From Aquabacterium soli (lineage in GTDB: Bacteria; Pseudomonadota; Gammaproteobacteria; Burkholderiales; Burkholderiaceae_C), in assembly GCF_003933735.1 (NCBI RefSeq), contig NZ_RSED01000009.1:135731-199730 (forward strand): DNA of 64,000 bases. The letters run 5' to 3'. The stretch's first letter is position 1, and the number at the start of each line of letters is the position of its first letter. A program made the translations under genes and the position numbers. Below the pieces are notes generated by a model. That model did no database searches. It was not told where the DNA came from and saw nothing but the letters and a program-made list of their open reading frames with translations. Shown here piece after piece: positions 18,067-28,600 of this stretch.

Positions 18067-18771
18067 ATGGACCCAAGCCGCATTGCCGCCATCTCCTTCG
18101 ACCTCGACGACACCCTGTGGCCCTTCCTGCCTTGTCTGGTGCGGGCCGAAGGCGCCTTGATGGCCTGGTTGATCGAAAACGCCCCCGCGACAGCCTCCGT
18201 GCTGCATTCGCCCGCGGCGCTCCGGCCTTACCGTGACCGGGCGGTCGAGGGCCACCCGCACCTGAGGCATGACCTGAGCGAGTTGCGCCGTGTGGCGATC
18301 CGCACGCTGCTCGGCGATGTCGGTGAAGACGTGAGGCTGGCGGAGGCCGCGTTCGAGGTCTTCTTTGCCGAGCGCCTGCGCGTCGAGCTCTACACGGACG
18401 TGCTGCCGGGGCTGGCGCGGCTGAGCCGCCGCTACCCCCTTGTGGCCTTGACCAATGGCAATGCGTGCATCCACCAAGCCGGGCTCACCTCGTACTTCAA
18501 GGGAAGCTTGAGCGCCGGCACGCTGGGCGCGGCCAAGCCGGAGGCTGCGGCGTTTCATGCGGCGGCATCACTGGCGGGTGTTGAGCCATTCCAGCTGCTG
18601 CACGTGGGCGATGACTGGGCACTGGATGTGGAGGGCGCGCTCAACGCCGGCGCCCAGGCCGCCTGGATGGTCCGGCATCCGAGCGAGGCGGCGCCCCCGA
18701 CGCCAGGGGCCGCGCACGGCGTCGTCCGTGACATGGCCATGCTGTGCGACCTGCTGGCGTGTCCCGAGTGA
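18067..18771 (+). CDS. HAD superfamily phosphatase-like hydrolase
   Basis: A 234-residue HAD hydrolase. Motif I is FDLDDTLWP with nucleophile and acid Asp, motif II VALTNGN, motif III lysine in GAAKPEAAAF, and motif IV HVGDDWALDVEGALNAG. The helical cap between residues 20 and 95 places it among C1-cap phosphatases. Substrate is unknown; the FDLDDTLWP form is common in small phosphoester phosphatases of Burkholderiales. Confidence 0.85.
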   Translation: MDPSRIAAISFDLDDTLWPFLPCLVRAEGALMAWLIENAPATASVLHSPAALRPYRDRAVEGHPHLRHDLSELRRVAIRTLLGDVGEDVRLAEAAFEVFFAERLRVELYTDVLPGLARLSRRYPLVALTNGNACIHQAGLTSYFKGSLSAGTLGAAKPEAAAFHAAASLAGVEPFQLLHVGDDWALDVEGALNAGAQAAWMVRHPSEAAPPTPGAAHGVVRDMAMLCDLLACPE

Positions 18772-18791
18772 CCTGAGCCGCCGCAAGGTCT

Positions 18792-18819
18792 TTGGCATCC
18801 ACTTGGATGGTGATAGGAT
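18792..18819 (+). promoter_or_regulatory. Promoter with overlapping inverted repeat before the RHH gene
   Basis: TTGGCA (18792-18797) and TAGGAT (18814-18819) are 16 bases apart and form a plausible sigma-70 promoter. An inverted repeat CATCC-ACTT-GGATG (18796-18809) sits between them, and GGATGG recurs at 18805 and 18816. A dimeric ribbon-helix-helix protein is encoded right after, so autoregulation is likely. The predicted +1 falls at about the ATG (18826), so the transcript may be leaderless or a more distal promoter is used. Confidence 0.4.
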
Positions 18820-18825
18820 GGCGTC

Positions 18826-19248
18826 ATGCCAGCCAAACCTGCCCTAGCCGCCCCCTCCAAGGTGCCCGACGCCGAGAAGGTCACCATCAACCTGGGCTTC
18901 GTGGACCTGGGCCAGATCGACCTGCTGGTGCAGGAAGGCTTCTATGCCAACCGCACGGATTTCATCCGCACGGCCATCCGCAACCACCTGACGGTGCACG
19001 CCGACGTGGTCAAGCAGGCCAGCGCCCGCAAGACGCTGGTGCTCGGCATCCAGCATTACTCGGCCGCCGATCTGCATGCCGTGGTGGCCGCTGGCCAGAC
19101 CCTCGACATCCGCGTGCTCGGCCTCGCCAGCATCGCATCGGACGTGAGCCCTGAACTCGCGCAGGCCGCCATCAGCTCGCTCAGTGTGCTGGGCGCCCTG
19201 CATGCCTCTCCCACCGTGAAGGCAGCACTGGCATCCCGCCTGCGCTGA
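18826..19248 (+). CDS. Ribbon-helix-helix (CopG-like) regulator
   Basis: A 140-residue protein. The N-terminal half has the ribbon-helix-helix pattern: a beta strand KVTINLGFVDLGQIDLLV, then GFYANRTDFIRTAIRNHL. The C-terminal half contains a conserved-looking LGIQHYSAADLHAVVAAG segment and short helices of unknown role. It is immediately followed by a PHB-depolymerase family esterase (25-base gap), so it is probably co-transcribed with and may regulate that gene and itself. Confidence 0.75.
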   Translation: MPAKPALAAPSKVPDAEKVTINLGFVDLGQIDLLVQEGFYANRTDFIRTAIRNHLTVHADVVKQASARKTLVLGIQHYSAADLHAVVAAGQTLDIRVLGLASIASDVSPELAQAAISSLSVLGALHASPTVKAALASRLR

Positions 19249-19273
19249 CCGCCCCGTTTCCAAAGGATCCTCC

Positions 19274-20371
19274 ATGAATGCCGACTTCCAGCAACTGATG
19301 TCGCGCGCAGCGCAGCAAACGCGCGGAGGGGACCTGATGGGCGCTGCCGCGACCCTGCGGGCCGCGCTGGGCGGCATGTCCGGCAGCCCGGTCGATGCCG
19401 CGCCATCACCCGATGTCATCGACGTCGAAGCCCGGCTGATCGACGATGGCGATGCGCCCGCCCCTGGCCAGCCGCCCGGCAAGGCGAGCGACCCTGCCGG
19501 GCAGGCGGAGCGCTTTGTCGCCGCCACCCATGCATCGGGCCGCGCGTCGATCGACTACAAGCTCTACATCCCGCCAGGCGACAGCACCTCGCCGCGCCCC
19601 TTGTTGCTGATGCTGCACGGCTGCACCCAGAACCCGGATGACTTCGCCGCCGGCACCCGGATGAACGAACTGGCCCGGGAGCACGGCTGGCTGGTGCTCT
19701 ATCCCGCACAGTCGCAGAAGGCCAATCCCCAGCGCTGCTGGAACTGGTTCAAGCACAACCACCAGCAGCGTGGGCGCGGAGAGCCCGCCCTGCTCAGCGG
19801 GCTCGTGCACAGCGTGATGCAGACACACCGCGTTGATCCCAACCGGGTGCACGTGGCGGGCCTGTCCGCTGGCGGGGCGATGGCGGCCATCCTCGGCCAG
19901 GCCTACCCCGAGCTCTTCGCGTCGGTGGGGGTGCACTCCGGCCTGCCCTGCGGCGTGGCCACCGATGTCACCGGTGCACTCGCGCTGATGCGGGATGGCC
20001 AGGGGATGCCGGCCGCGCGCCATGCCGCGCCTGTGGCCGCGGCAGCCGTGCCGACCATCGTCTTCCATGGCACACGCGACACGACCGTGCACCCGCTCAA
20101 CGGCGAGCGTGTGCTCACCGCAGCGCTGCAGGGCCAGCACAGCGTGCCAGGCACCGAGCAGGGCCGCGCGGGCGGGCGCTCCTACACCCGCACGGTCCAC
20201 GTTGCCCCGGATGGGCGCACGCTTGCCGAGCTGTGGCTGATCGATGGCGCCGGGCACGCGTGGTCGGGCGGCAGCCCGCGTGGTTCCTATGCCGATGCGC
20301 AGGGCCCCGACGCGGCCGGGCAGATGCTCCGGTTCTTCACGGCGCACCCACGATCGCCCGCGGGCCGTTGA
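19274..20371 (+). CDS. PHB-depolymerase family esterase
   Basis: A 365-residue alpha/beta hydrolase of the LpqC/PHB-depolymerase family. LLMLHGCTQNPDDFAAGTRM forms the oxyanion region, S198 in VAGLSAGGAM is the nucleophile, and GAGHAWSGG carries the catalytic His. Residues 1-80 are a Gln/Ala-rich leader without a clear signal peptide, so the enzyme may be intracellular. Relatives hydrolyse short poly-3-hydroxybutyrate chains or feruloyl esters. It follows the ribbon-helix-helix gene. Confidence 0.85.
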   Translation: MNADFQQLMSRAAQQTRGGDLMGAAATLRAALGGMSGSPVDAAPSPDVIDVEARLIDDGDAPAPGQPPGKASDPAGQAERFVAATHASGRASIDYKLYIPPGDSTSPRPLLLMLHGCTQNPDDFAAGTRMNELAREHGWLVLYPAQSQKANPQRCWNWFKHNHQQRGRGEPALLSGLVHSVMQTHRVDPNRVHVAGLSAGGAMAAILGQAYPELFASVGVHSGLPCGVATDVTGALALMRDGQGMPAARHAAPVAAAAVPTIVFHGTRDTTVHPLNGERVLTAALQGQHSVPGTEQGRAGGRSYTRTVHVAPDGRTLAELWLIDGAGHAWSGGSPRGSYADAQGPDAAGQMLRFFTAHPRSPAGR

Positions 20372-20384
20372 CGTTCACGCGCGC

Positions 20385-20421
20385 CGGTGCAGCCTTCTGT
20401 CGGTGCGGGAGAGGCTGCACC
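20385..20421 (+). terminator. Hairpin after the esterase gene
   Basis: GGTGCAGCC (20386-20394) and GGCTGCACC (20413-20421) form a perfect nine-base stem with an 18-base loop, 14 bases past the esterase stop codon. There is no T-run after it, so intrinsic termination is doubtful; it may act as an RNA 3'-end stabiliser. Confidence 0.35.
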
Positions 20422-20554
20422 ACGACGGGCCTCTTGGTCTGTTCGGTGGCGCATACAGTACCCATTGAGAGTCTTTGTAGGAAACCTTTTCAATGGGGCA
20501 TTGCATTAGGCGCCGCGGGCAGGAGTAAGGTGGGCTGACCACAGAAAGGTCACC

Positions 20555-21832
20555 ATGAGCGCCGACTTCGCCGAGATATTCACCGTCGCTGCTCGGCATG
20601 CGGTGCCGATGGTGCGCGCCAAGGGGCTGCGCTTTTCTTTCGACTGCCAGACGGATGGCATCGTCTACGTGGGCGACGCGCCCGCCTTGCAGGGCGCCCT
20701 GCACCGGCTCATCTGCACGGTGGTGGAGACGATGGCCACGGGCTCGGTGCTGATATCGGCCCAGATGGAGGGCAGCCCCGAAGAGCCGCGCCGTGTGGGC
20801 GTCAGCATCGGTGGTGTCGGGCAATGTGACGAAGCCCGCCTGGCCATGACCGTGCAACGGCTGGGTCTGGCGCTGAACCCCGTGGGCCACAACGGTACGC
20901 CAGAGTACGCGGCCCAGGGCATGTGCCCCCTCACTCAGGGACGCGTGGAGCTGCATTGCCTGCCCAGCCAGGGCCTGCTCGTGTCCCTGGAGCTCACCTC
21001 CCTGGCCCCGGGGCCCGAGTCTGCGGACCCGCCCGCACATGCATCCGGCGCGCGCGCCTGGCTGGTGAACGTGGATGACCTGCTCGGCAACTCATGGAAA
21101 CGGCGCCTGCAGCGCCTGGGATGGGCGGTCTCCATCTTTCCCTCCTTGCGGGAAGCCGCCGTCCAGCTGGGCGAGCAGCCACATGCGGCCAAGCCGTCCC
21201 TTGTCCTCCTGATGGAGCGCGATGGCTCCCGCCGGGATTGCTCCATGGCCTTCGCGGCTGAGCTGCCGGCGTCGGCGCAATTGGTCTATGCCGTGCAGGC
21301 GGCGTCGCGCAACCTGAAGGACTCCATGCTGGAGGGGTTCCAGATGAGGGTCTACCCCTTCAGCCCCGACGACCTGGACCACTTTACCTGCCATGCGAAC
21401 GGGGCCGACCTGCCTTCAGGCACCACTCGGCCCATGCCGCTGACCCTGGACCACATGCCCGTCGTGCTGATCGTGGACGATCAACCCCTGAACCTGGTCA
21501 TCGGGCGGGGGCTGATGGAGGCGCTGGGCTATTTCGTTCACACGGCGAGCAGTGCGGTGGAGGCCATCGCGCGCTGCAGGACCGAGGCGCCGGACGTGGT
21601 CCTGATGGACGTCCGGATGCCGAGCATGGATGGCCTGGCGGCCACGGCCGAGCTGCGCGGCATGCAGCTGAAAGGGCTGATCCCGCCCTTTCCCATCATC
21701 GCGTTCACCGCGAGCTGGTCACATCAGGTCAGGGAGGAGTGCCTGGCGGCGGGCATGGACGAGTGCCTGCCCAAGCCCCTGGAGATCGGGATGCTGGCGC
21801 GCGAACTGCACCGCTTCTGCGCCATGCACTGA
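20555..21832 (+). CDS. Kinase-like protein with C-terminal receiver, no phosphoacceptor His domain
   Basis: A 425-residue protein. Residues about 20-150 resemble a histidine-kinase ATPase domain (TVAARHAVPMVRAKGLRFSF, then LQGALHRLICTVVETMATGS), but the HisKA helix pair with the His is missing and the ATP-binding G boxes are poorly kept. Residues about 165-280 look like a degenerate receiver without the Asp set. Residues about 300-425 are a full receiver: VVLIVDDQPLN, VVLMDVRMPSMDG and a KPLE lysine. The N-terminal parts are probably regulatory, and the last receiver should accept phosphate from another kinase. Autophosphorylation is not expected. GAAAGGTCACC before the ATG is a weak ribosome site. 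Confidence 0.7.
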   Translation: MSADFAEIFTVAARHAVPMVRAKGLRFSFDCQTDGIVYVGDAPALQGALHRLICTVVETMATGSVLISAQMEGSPEEPRRVGVSIGGVGQCDEARLAMTVQRLGLALNPVGHNGTPEYAAQGMCPLTQGRVELHCLPSQGLLVSLELTSLAPGPESADPPAHASGARAWLVNVDDLLGNSWKRRLQRLGWAVSIFPSLREAAVQLGEQPHAAKPSLVLLMERDGSRRDCSMAFAAELPASAQLVYAVQAASRNLKDSMLEGFQMRVYPFSPDDLDHFTCHANGADLPSGTTRPMPLTLDHMPVVLIVDDQPLNLVIGRGLMEALGYFVHTASSAVEAIARCRTEAPDVVLMDVRMPSMDGLAATAELRGMQLKGLIPPFPIIAFTASWSHQVREECLAAGMDECLPKPLEIGMLARELHRFCAMH

Positions 21833-22615
21833 TCAAGCGGGGGGCGGTGCCTTCTGCGCATCCTTCGAATCCGGCGCTTCCTCCTGAGGGGCCGCAGCGT
21901 CGGGATGCGTCAGGGCCATTAGGATGTCCGCATACCAGACGCAGTGCAGCCCCAGCGGGTCGTCCTGCTCCTTGTCGCGCGTGCGCATGTCCATGCTGGA
22001 CGAGTGCACCCCCAGCAGCTTCCACGGCAGGCTGCCCTGCGCCTGCTCGTCGCGCATGACCACGGGCGCGCCGCTGAGCCCACGGTGCGTGCGCGCGTCC
22101 GACAGGAAGTAGCCCTGCCCCTGGAACCGCAGGCCGAACGACGAGGCGACGATCGCCTGGCGCACCACCGGCAGGTGATGCACCGTGTCATGAAAGCCCA
22201 GCGGAAAACCGATCAGCAGCAACGGGGTGCCCACCCGCACGGCGTGCAGGTCGGACAGCAGGTGCGTGGGGTCGAAGGCATGCACGACCGGCGGCAGGGC
22301 GGCGCGGTCCAGCTCGATCACCGCCACATCCACGGGCCCTCCCGCATCCTTGGCATCCTTCCAGATGCTCTTGCCATCCTTGTAGAGCAGCACGGACAAC
22401 ACGGTCACATGGACCAGGTCGTCCTCGTCCGCATGCAGCTCGATCTCGACGCGGTCGGGCCGGTGGCCGGAGGGTTCATCAAACAGCACGTGGCGGCTGG
22501 TGACCAGGTGCATGCGGCCTTCGCGTTCGAACAGGAAACCGCTGGCGCCCGTGAGGATGCGGTCACCCTCGAAGGTGGTGATGCGGGCGATGGTCAACAA
22601 AATGGATTCGATCAT
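21833..22615 (-). CDS. Trypsin-like (S1 family) serine protease
   Basis: A 260-residue protein whose catalytic triad can be placed as H42 (VTSRHVLF), D96 (PVDVAVIEL) and S181 (HRGLSGAPVV). A GFPLGFHD strand precedes the Ser domain. No signal peptide is evident at the start MIESILL, so it may be cytoplasmic, or the hydrophobic first ten residues may act as a weak export signal. The C-terminal 25 residues are Pro/Ala-rich and acidic. The gene lies 55 bases downstream of the giant glucan synthase on the same strand. Confidence 0.78.
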   Translation of the reverse strand: MIESILLTIARITTFEGDRILTGASGFLFEREGRMHLVTSRHVLFDEPSGHRPDRVEIELHADEDDLVHVTVLSVLLYKDGKSIWKDAKDAGGPVDVAVIELDRAALPPVVHAFDPTHLLSDLHAVRVGTPLLLIGFPLGFHDTVHHLPVVRQAIVASSFGLRFQGQGYFLSDARTHRGLSGAPVVMRDEQAQGSLPWKLLGVHSSSMDMRTRDKEQDDPLGLHCVWYADILMALTHPDAAAPQEEAPDSKDAQKAPPPA

Positions 22616-22670
22616 GCTTTGCCTTCTGGTGTGCGGATGTGCCGGATGCACTGGCCGTGCCAGCCGGCCT

Positions 22671-25600
22671 TCATGGTGCGGCGCCGTCCATCAGCGGCAC
22701 CACGAAACAGGTGTCGTGTGTCAGGGTGGACCAGTCCAGTGTCTGTCCACAGAGCAAGGGACGGGCCTGCCACTCTGCGGTTTCGCGCAAGGCCTGTTCG
22801 TGGCTGGCCCGGATGATGATGAAGCGCATGGACCGCCCGTCGCGGCGCAGTGTGAGTTCGGCTTGAGTCCAGTGCGATGGCAGGCAGGGTAGCAGCCTCA
22901 GCGTGTGGGCCTGCAGTTGCAGGCCGAAGATCGATTCGATGGCGGCGCGGTGCATCCATGCGGCCGAGCCCGTGTACCAGCTCCAGCCACCGCGCCCGAC
23001 ATAAGGTGGCTGCGTGTACACATCGCCCGCCATGACATAGGGCTCGATGCCATAGACCGCCCCCTGGGCGGGGTGGCGTGCCCGGTGGGCCGGACTCAGC
23101 CACGTGAAGTAGCGCCAGGCCAAGTCGCCAGCCCGGGTACCGCGGGCCTGACGGGACAGCTCGGCCTGGGCCATCAGAGCCCACACGCCCGCATGGGCGT
23201 ACTGCCCACCGTTCTCCCGCACGCCAGGCGGGTAGGCCTGGATGTAGCCTGCGCTGGGCCGGGCATTCACCAGGGGCGGGTCCAGCAGCTTGAGGAGGCC
23301 CGCCTCCTGGTCTGCCAGGTGGTGGTGCACGGCGGCCATGGCCTGGTGCTGCATGGCCGGTGGCGCCACGCCGGACAGCACCGACCAGGCCTGGGCGATC
23401 AGGTCGATGCGGGCCTCGGGGTTGGCGCCGCTGCCCAGGGCTTGTCCATCGTCGAAGAAGGCCCGCCTGAACCATTGGCCATCCCACGCCGGCCCGTGGA
23501 GGGCGGCTTGCCAGCCCCTGGCGGCCTGCTCCCATCGTTGTGCGCGCACCGTGTCGCCGCGTGCACTGGCCACCGGCGCGAAATCGGCCACCAGTCGGCA
23601 CAGGAACCAGCCCAGCCAGACGGACTCTCCCCGGCCTTCGATGCCGACGCAGTTCATGCCGTCGTTCCAGTCGCCACTGCCCATCAAGGGCAGTCCGTGA
23701 ACGCCCACGGCCAGGCTGCGGTCCAGGGTGCGCGCCGCGTGCTCGTAGATCGACGCCGTGTGCGCGCTGATGCGGGGGGTCTCATAGAGGTCCTCGGCAC
23801 CGGGCGGCACCGTGCCGCCTTCGAGGAAGGGCGTGTGCTCGTCGAGCAGGGCGTGGTCCGCCGTGGCGCGCAGGTAGTGCACGCAGGCATGCGGCAACCA
23901 CAGCAGGTCGTCGGAGAAGTGCGTGCGCACGCCGGCGCCTTGCGGCGCGTGCCACCAGTGCTGCACATCGCCTTCCTCGAACTGCCTGGAGGCGCAGTCG
24001 ATGATCTGCTGGCGCAGCATCTGCGGCGCGGCCCATCCCAAGGCCATGGCGTCCTGCAGCTGGTCGCGAAAGCCGGTGGCGCCACCAGCTTGGTAGAAGC
24101 CTGCCTTGGACCACAGGCGGCACGAGATGGTCTGGTAGAGCAGCCAGCGGTTCACCATGACGTCGAACTGCGGATCGGGTGTCCTGACCGTGGTGGCGTT
24201 CAGCCACTGGTCCCAGGTCTGGCCGACCTGGGCCAGGCGCTGCGCGGCATCGGTGGCCGCCGCCGTGGCGGCCAGGTGCTTGGCGGCGTCCTCCTGCGGC
24301 GCATGGCCGATCAGGAAGACCACCTCGGCCGAGGTGCCGGGCGCCAGGCTGAGGCGCGTGGACAGCGCTGCGCAGGGGTCGAGCCCCTGGCCCTGCTTTT
24401 TGCCGAGGTGGTCGGGCAGCACCAGCTGGCCCCGCGCGTCGAAGAACTCGCGCCGGTCGCAGGTCCAGTCGTCGTCGGCTTCCGGCGAGGCCGCCAGCCC
24501 GAGGAAGGCGGTCCCGCCGCCAAAGCCCGCCGAGTGGTCGCGCTGGGTGCACATCAGTGCCGTGAGCTTTTGCTGGCGCAGGCCATCGAGCTGCCCGTCC
24601 GAGGCCCTGAGCGCCGGCAGGCGCTGGCGGTGCAGTGCGGTCCGGGTGGTGTTGCGGTCGGCACGCTGGGCCCCCATCATCCATTCGAGCAGGCCGATGA
24701 CGCGCAGCTGCTGGGGCCGTGGACCATGGTTGCGCAACTGCAGCCGGACCTGCTTGACGGCGCTGTGGGCGTCCACGCACCAGGATGCCGTCACTTCCAG
24801 TTCGCCCCGCCGGTGGCCGATGGTGGTGTGGCCCTGCCCGTGCGAGACCCGGTAGGTGGTGTCTCCGTCGCCCCAGGCGCTGGGCGCCACGCTCCAGGCT
24901 TTCATGGTCCGGGTGTCCTGCAGCAGGAACCACTCGGCGGGCGGGTCGGCCACGGGGTCGTTCGACCAGGCCGTGAGCTGGTTGAGGCGGCTGTTCGTGG
25001 CCCAGGTGTGGCCGCCACCGGCTTCCGTGATCTGGGCGCCGAACCCTGGATTGGCGAGCACGTTGATCCAGGGGCGCACCGGCCGCAGACGGGCGCTCAC
25101 GCCAAAGTGGAACTCGCCGGAGGATTCATCGAAGGCCCCCTTGGGCGCGGAGGCCGCTGCCGGCGATGCCGGAAGGCGGCCGACCGCGGAGGTGGAGGTG
25201 TCTAGCCGCTCTTGCAGCGCCTGCTCGTGCAGGGCCGCCCAATCCTGCACGTGCTGAGCCAGCGGACGGCCATCGGCCTGGAGCCACAGGCGGGAGAGCT
25301 CCCGCAGGGTCGAGCGCTCGTCGGCCGACAGATCGCTGATGCCCAGGATGTGGAGGCTGGCATGCCCAGCCTCGCCTGTTCCCAGGTCGGTGGCGTGGTG
25401 CTCGCGCAAGGCGCCCATCTCCTGATGCAGGGTCCTCAGGTACGAGACGGGCTCCTCGTCGATGATCACCAGATCGCAGCCGAGCCCGCCCCAGGACCAC
25501 AGGCGCAGGGCCTGGGCCAGCGATCGCAGCAGCCCCAAGGCCACCATGCTGCCAGCGGTGACGGTGATGATGGGTCGGTCGCCGGAGATGCCGAAGCGCC

Positions 25601-28600
25601 ACAGCAGCCGCCGATCGCACACGCCCGCCGGTGCGTCGTCCTGGCCTGGGAGGGGGGCCTGCGCGCGGGTGAGGCTCATGGCGATGGCCGTGGTCAGCGT
25701 CTGCACTGCCACGAAGTTCTCGGGGCTGATGCGCAAGGCCCTCAGGCGGATGCCCGACAGCGTGGCCGACATCAAGGATGCACGCTGCACATGGCTGTGC
25801 TGGCGGTACTTGTCGATCACGGCGCGCAGGGTGGCCGCGCTGTCCGAGGCGGCCGTGGCGAAGGTCAGCCGCACGGTGGCCCGCGGCGCGATGCGCAGCC
25901 GCACCGCCAGGGCGCACACCGGGTCCAGCCCCGTGTCCAGGGGTGATTCGCCGCTGAAGGAGGCGGCATCGGCCGTGGGCACGTCGGCCAGGGTCGCCAG
26001 GGGGCGGCTGGCATCGCCGTTGCGCCCGAGCCAGTGCTGGCGGTCGGTCTGGCAGCGAAGGCCCAGCACCTCGGAAGGCAGCTCTGTGAGGAAGTGCGCG
26101 GCCTGCAGCCCGGCCTCCTCGGCGCGCCGGGGGCGGCGCTCGAACACCAGGGCCTGCTGGTGCGCCAGCCATTGCGCCTGCACGAACATGCTGGTGAAGA
26201 CAGGGTGCGCCTCGTCCGCGCGCTGTTCAGTGAGAGTGATGTCGAACGCCGAGATCAGTTCGAGCTCGAGGGGGCGATCACCCAGGTTGCGCAGCTCGAC
26301 CTGGCGCAGTTCCACATCGTCCTCCGGACTGACCCAGACCGTGGTGCTGGCATGCAGTTCCGCCCAGGTCGTGTCGAAGCAGACCCGGTCGGCGTGGTAG
26401 GTGCTTTGATAGTGGGCCGAAGGATCGGGCGCGGGGTGCTGCGTGAGCGAGGCCAGTGCCGGGCTGCGGTCCCAGCGGACGTAGAAGAAGCTGCCATGCA
26501 GGTCGCGCAGGGCGTCGTCGCGGCTGCGGGTGAGGTTGATCTGCCGCCAGCGGCTCTCGCCCGCCCCGTTGGCCCGCAGCCGCACGCTGTACCGTCCGTT
26601 GGACAGCAGGTGGGTGGGCTCGATGGCCGACGAGCCAGGCAGCACCTCGCGCAGCAAGCCCACGGTGCGGGGCTGTGCGGAAGGGGCGGGCAGCTCGGGC
26701 CGCGTGCTGGCCGGGGCCACTTCGCGTGGTGCCGGTGCGTGCAGAAGCGAGCCCACCGCTTCGATGGCGGCATTGCCCATGCACCAGCGCTGCGCGATGC
26801 CTTGCAGGAGCACGTTGGCCAGCGCCACGATGCTCATGGCCTGATGGTGGGCCATGAAGGTGGCCACGGGCGTGAAGCCGGCGCTGCCCGTCTGTCGCAG
26901 CGGTGAAAAATCCAGGGCTTCGATGAAGCCGTACCGGCCACGGGCCGACAGCGCCTCGAGCGCCTCGAAATTGAGCCGGGCCCGGTGCGGTGAGATCTGG
27001 GCTGCCAGCGCCGTGGCATAGGGCGCGATGACCAGGTCGTCCGTGGGCGTTCGGCGCAAGGCCAGCTGAGGCACGCCACGGGGCGCGTACTGGTAGGCCA
27101 GTGTGTCGTCGTGGTCGGCATAGGCCGATTCCGAAATGCCCCAGGGAATGCCGTGGGCGCGCCCGAACGCGATCTGCTCGCGCAGGGCCGCCTGGCAGGC
27201 CTGCGCAAGCAGGCTGCCCGGCGGCTCGTCCAGGACCAGGCCGGGCATGAGGTACTCGAACATCGACCCGGACCACGATTGCAGCCCGACATGGATGCCC
27301 GAAGCATGGAAAGGCCGCCCCAGGCTGGACCAGTGGCTCGCCGGGACATCGCCCTTGGCGATGGCCAGCACACTGGTCAGGCGTGCTTCCGATGCCAGCA
27401 GGTCGTAAAAGCCGCTGTCGAGCTGTTGCTCGGCCACCCGAAAGCCCAGGTGGAACAGGTGTCGCCTGGGGTGGTAGAGAAAGCGGAAATCGGCTTGCCA
27501 CGCCAGTTGCTCGCAGGTGTCCGCCAGGGACCTCAGGCGCTCGCTGCTCAGCGCGGCGCGCGCGGGCGACAGCGCCTGGGCGTCCAGCCAGGCCGATTCC
27601 AGCATGGCCAGGTGGTCGGACAGGCACCAGCACAGTTCGTCGATGGCCGTGGGATGGCCCGGGGTGGCATCCTCTGCCAGTGCAGGGAAGAGCGACGCCA
27701 TGTTGCCTGCGGCCTTGCGCAACAGGTCCTTGAAGTGGATGGCGTGCCGCTGGCAATGGGCCAGCGGGTCCTGCATGGACAGCAGGCGCGCCAGGGCGGT
27801 GTCCGCCCCCCAGGCCGGCAGCAGGGCGGGCAGTTGCGCCAGCAAAGGGGCCATCCGCCGCATGGACGCATCGATGGCGCGTTGCGACGAGGCCTGGCTG
27901 TTCGGCGCCATCGCCAGCGCGCGGCAAGCCTGCGACACCGCCAGCAGGTGGCCGCAGAGGTTGCCGCTGTCCACCGTCGACACATAGGCCGGCAGCAGGA
28001 CATCCTTGGTGCAGGTGTCGTACCAGTTGAAGAAGTGGCCCTGGTGGCGGGGCAATGTGGCCAGCGTGTCCAGTGTCGCCGCCAGGCGTTCGATCAGATC
28101 CTGCGTGCCGATCCAGCCGAACTGGCGTGCGCAGGCGGTGCTCAGCAGGTACATGCCGATGTTGGTGGGCGATGTGCGGTGCGCCACCATGGACCGGGGC
28201 ACGACCTGCAGGTTGTCCGGTGGCAGGTGGTTGTCCTGCGGGCCGACACAGCGCTCGAACAAGCGCCAGGTGTCGCGCGCCACGCTGTGCAGGTAGTCGT
28301 GGTCCTGCACGGAGACGCGATGGGTCCCGCCGTCGGCGCGCGGACGGCTGACAGCCCAGATCCACAGCGGGGCGCTGGCCCACAGCAGGCACAGGGCCAG
28401 CGCCATGGCGGGGTATGGGGTGTCGCACGCCATGAGGGCGCCCAGCACCAGCAGCGCCGTGGCAGCTGTCTTCCAATGCTGTCGAGCGATGGCAGACAGC
28501 GAGGTGGCCGCGGCGGCATGGGCCGCGGCCGAGGTGGTCCACTGCAGCAGGTGGCGACGGCTGATTGCCATCCGGAAGGCGGTGCGGATGACGGCGTCGC

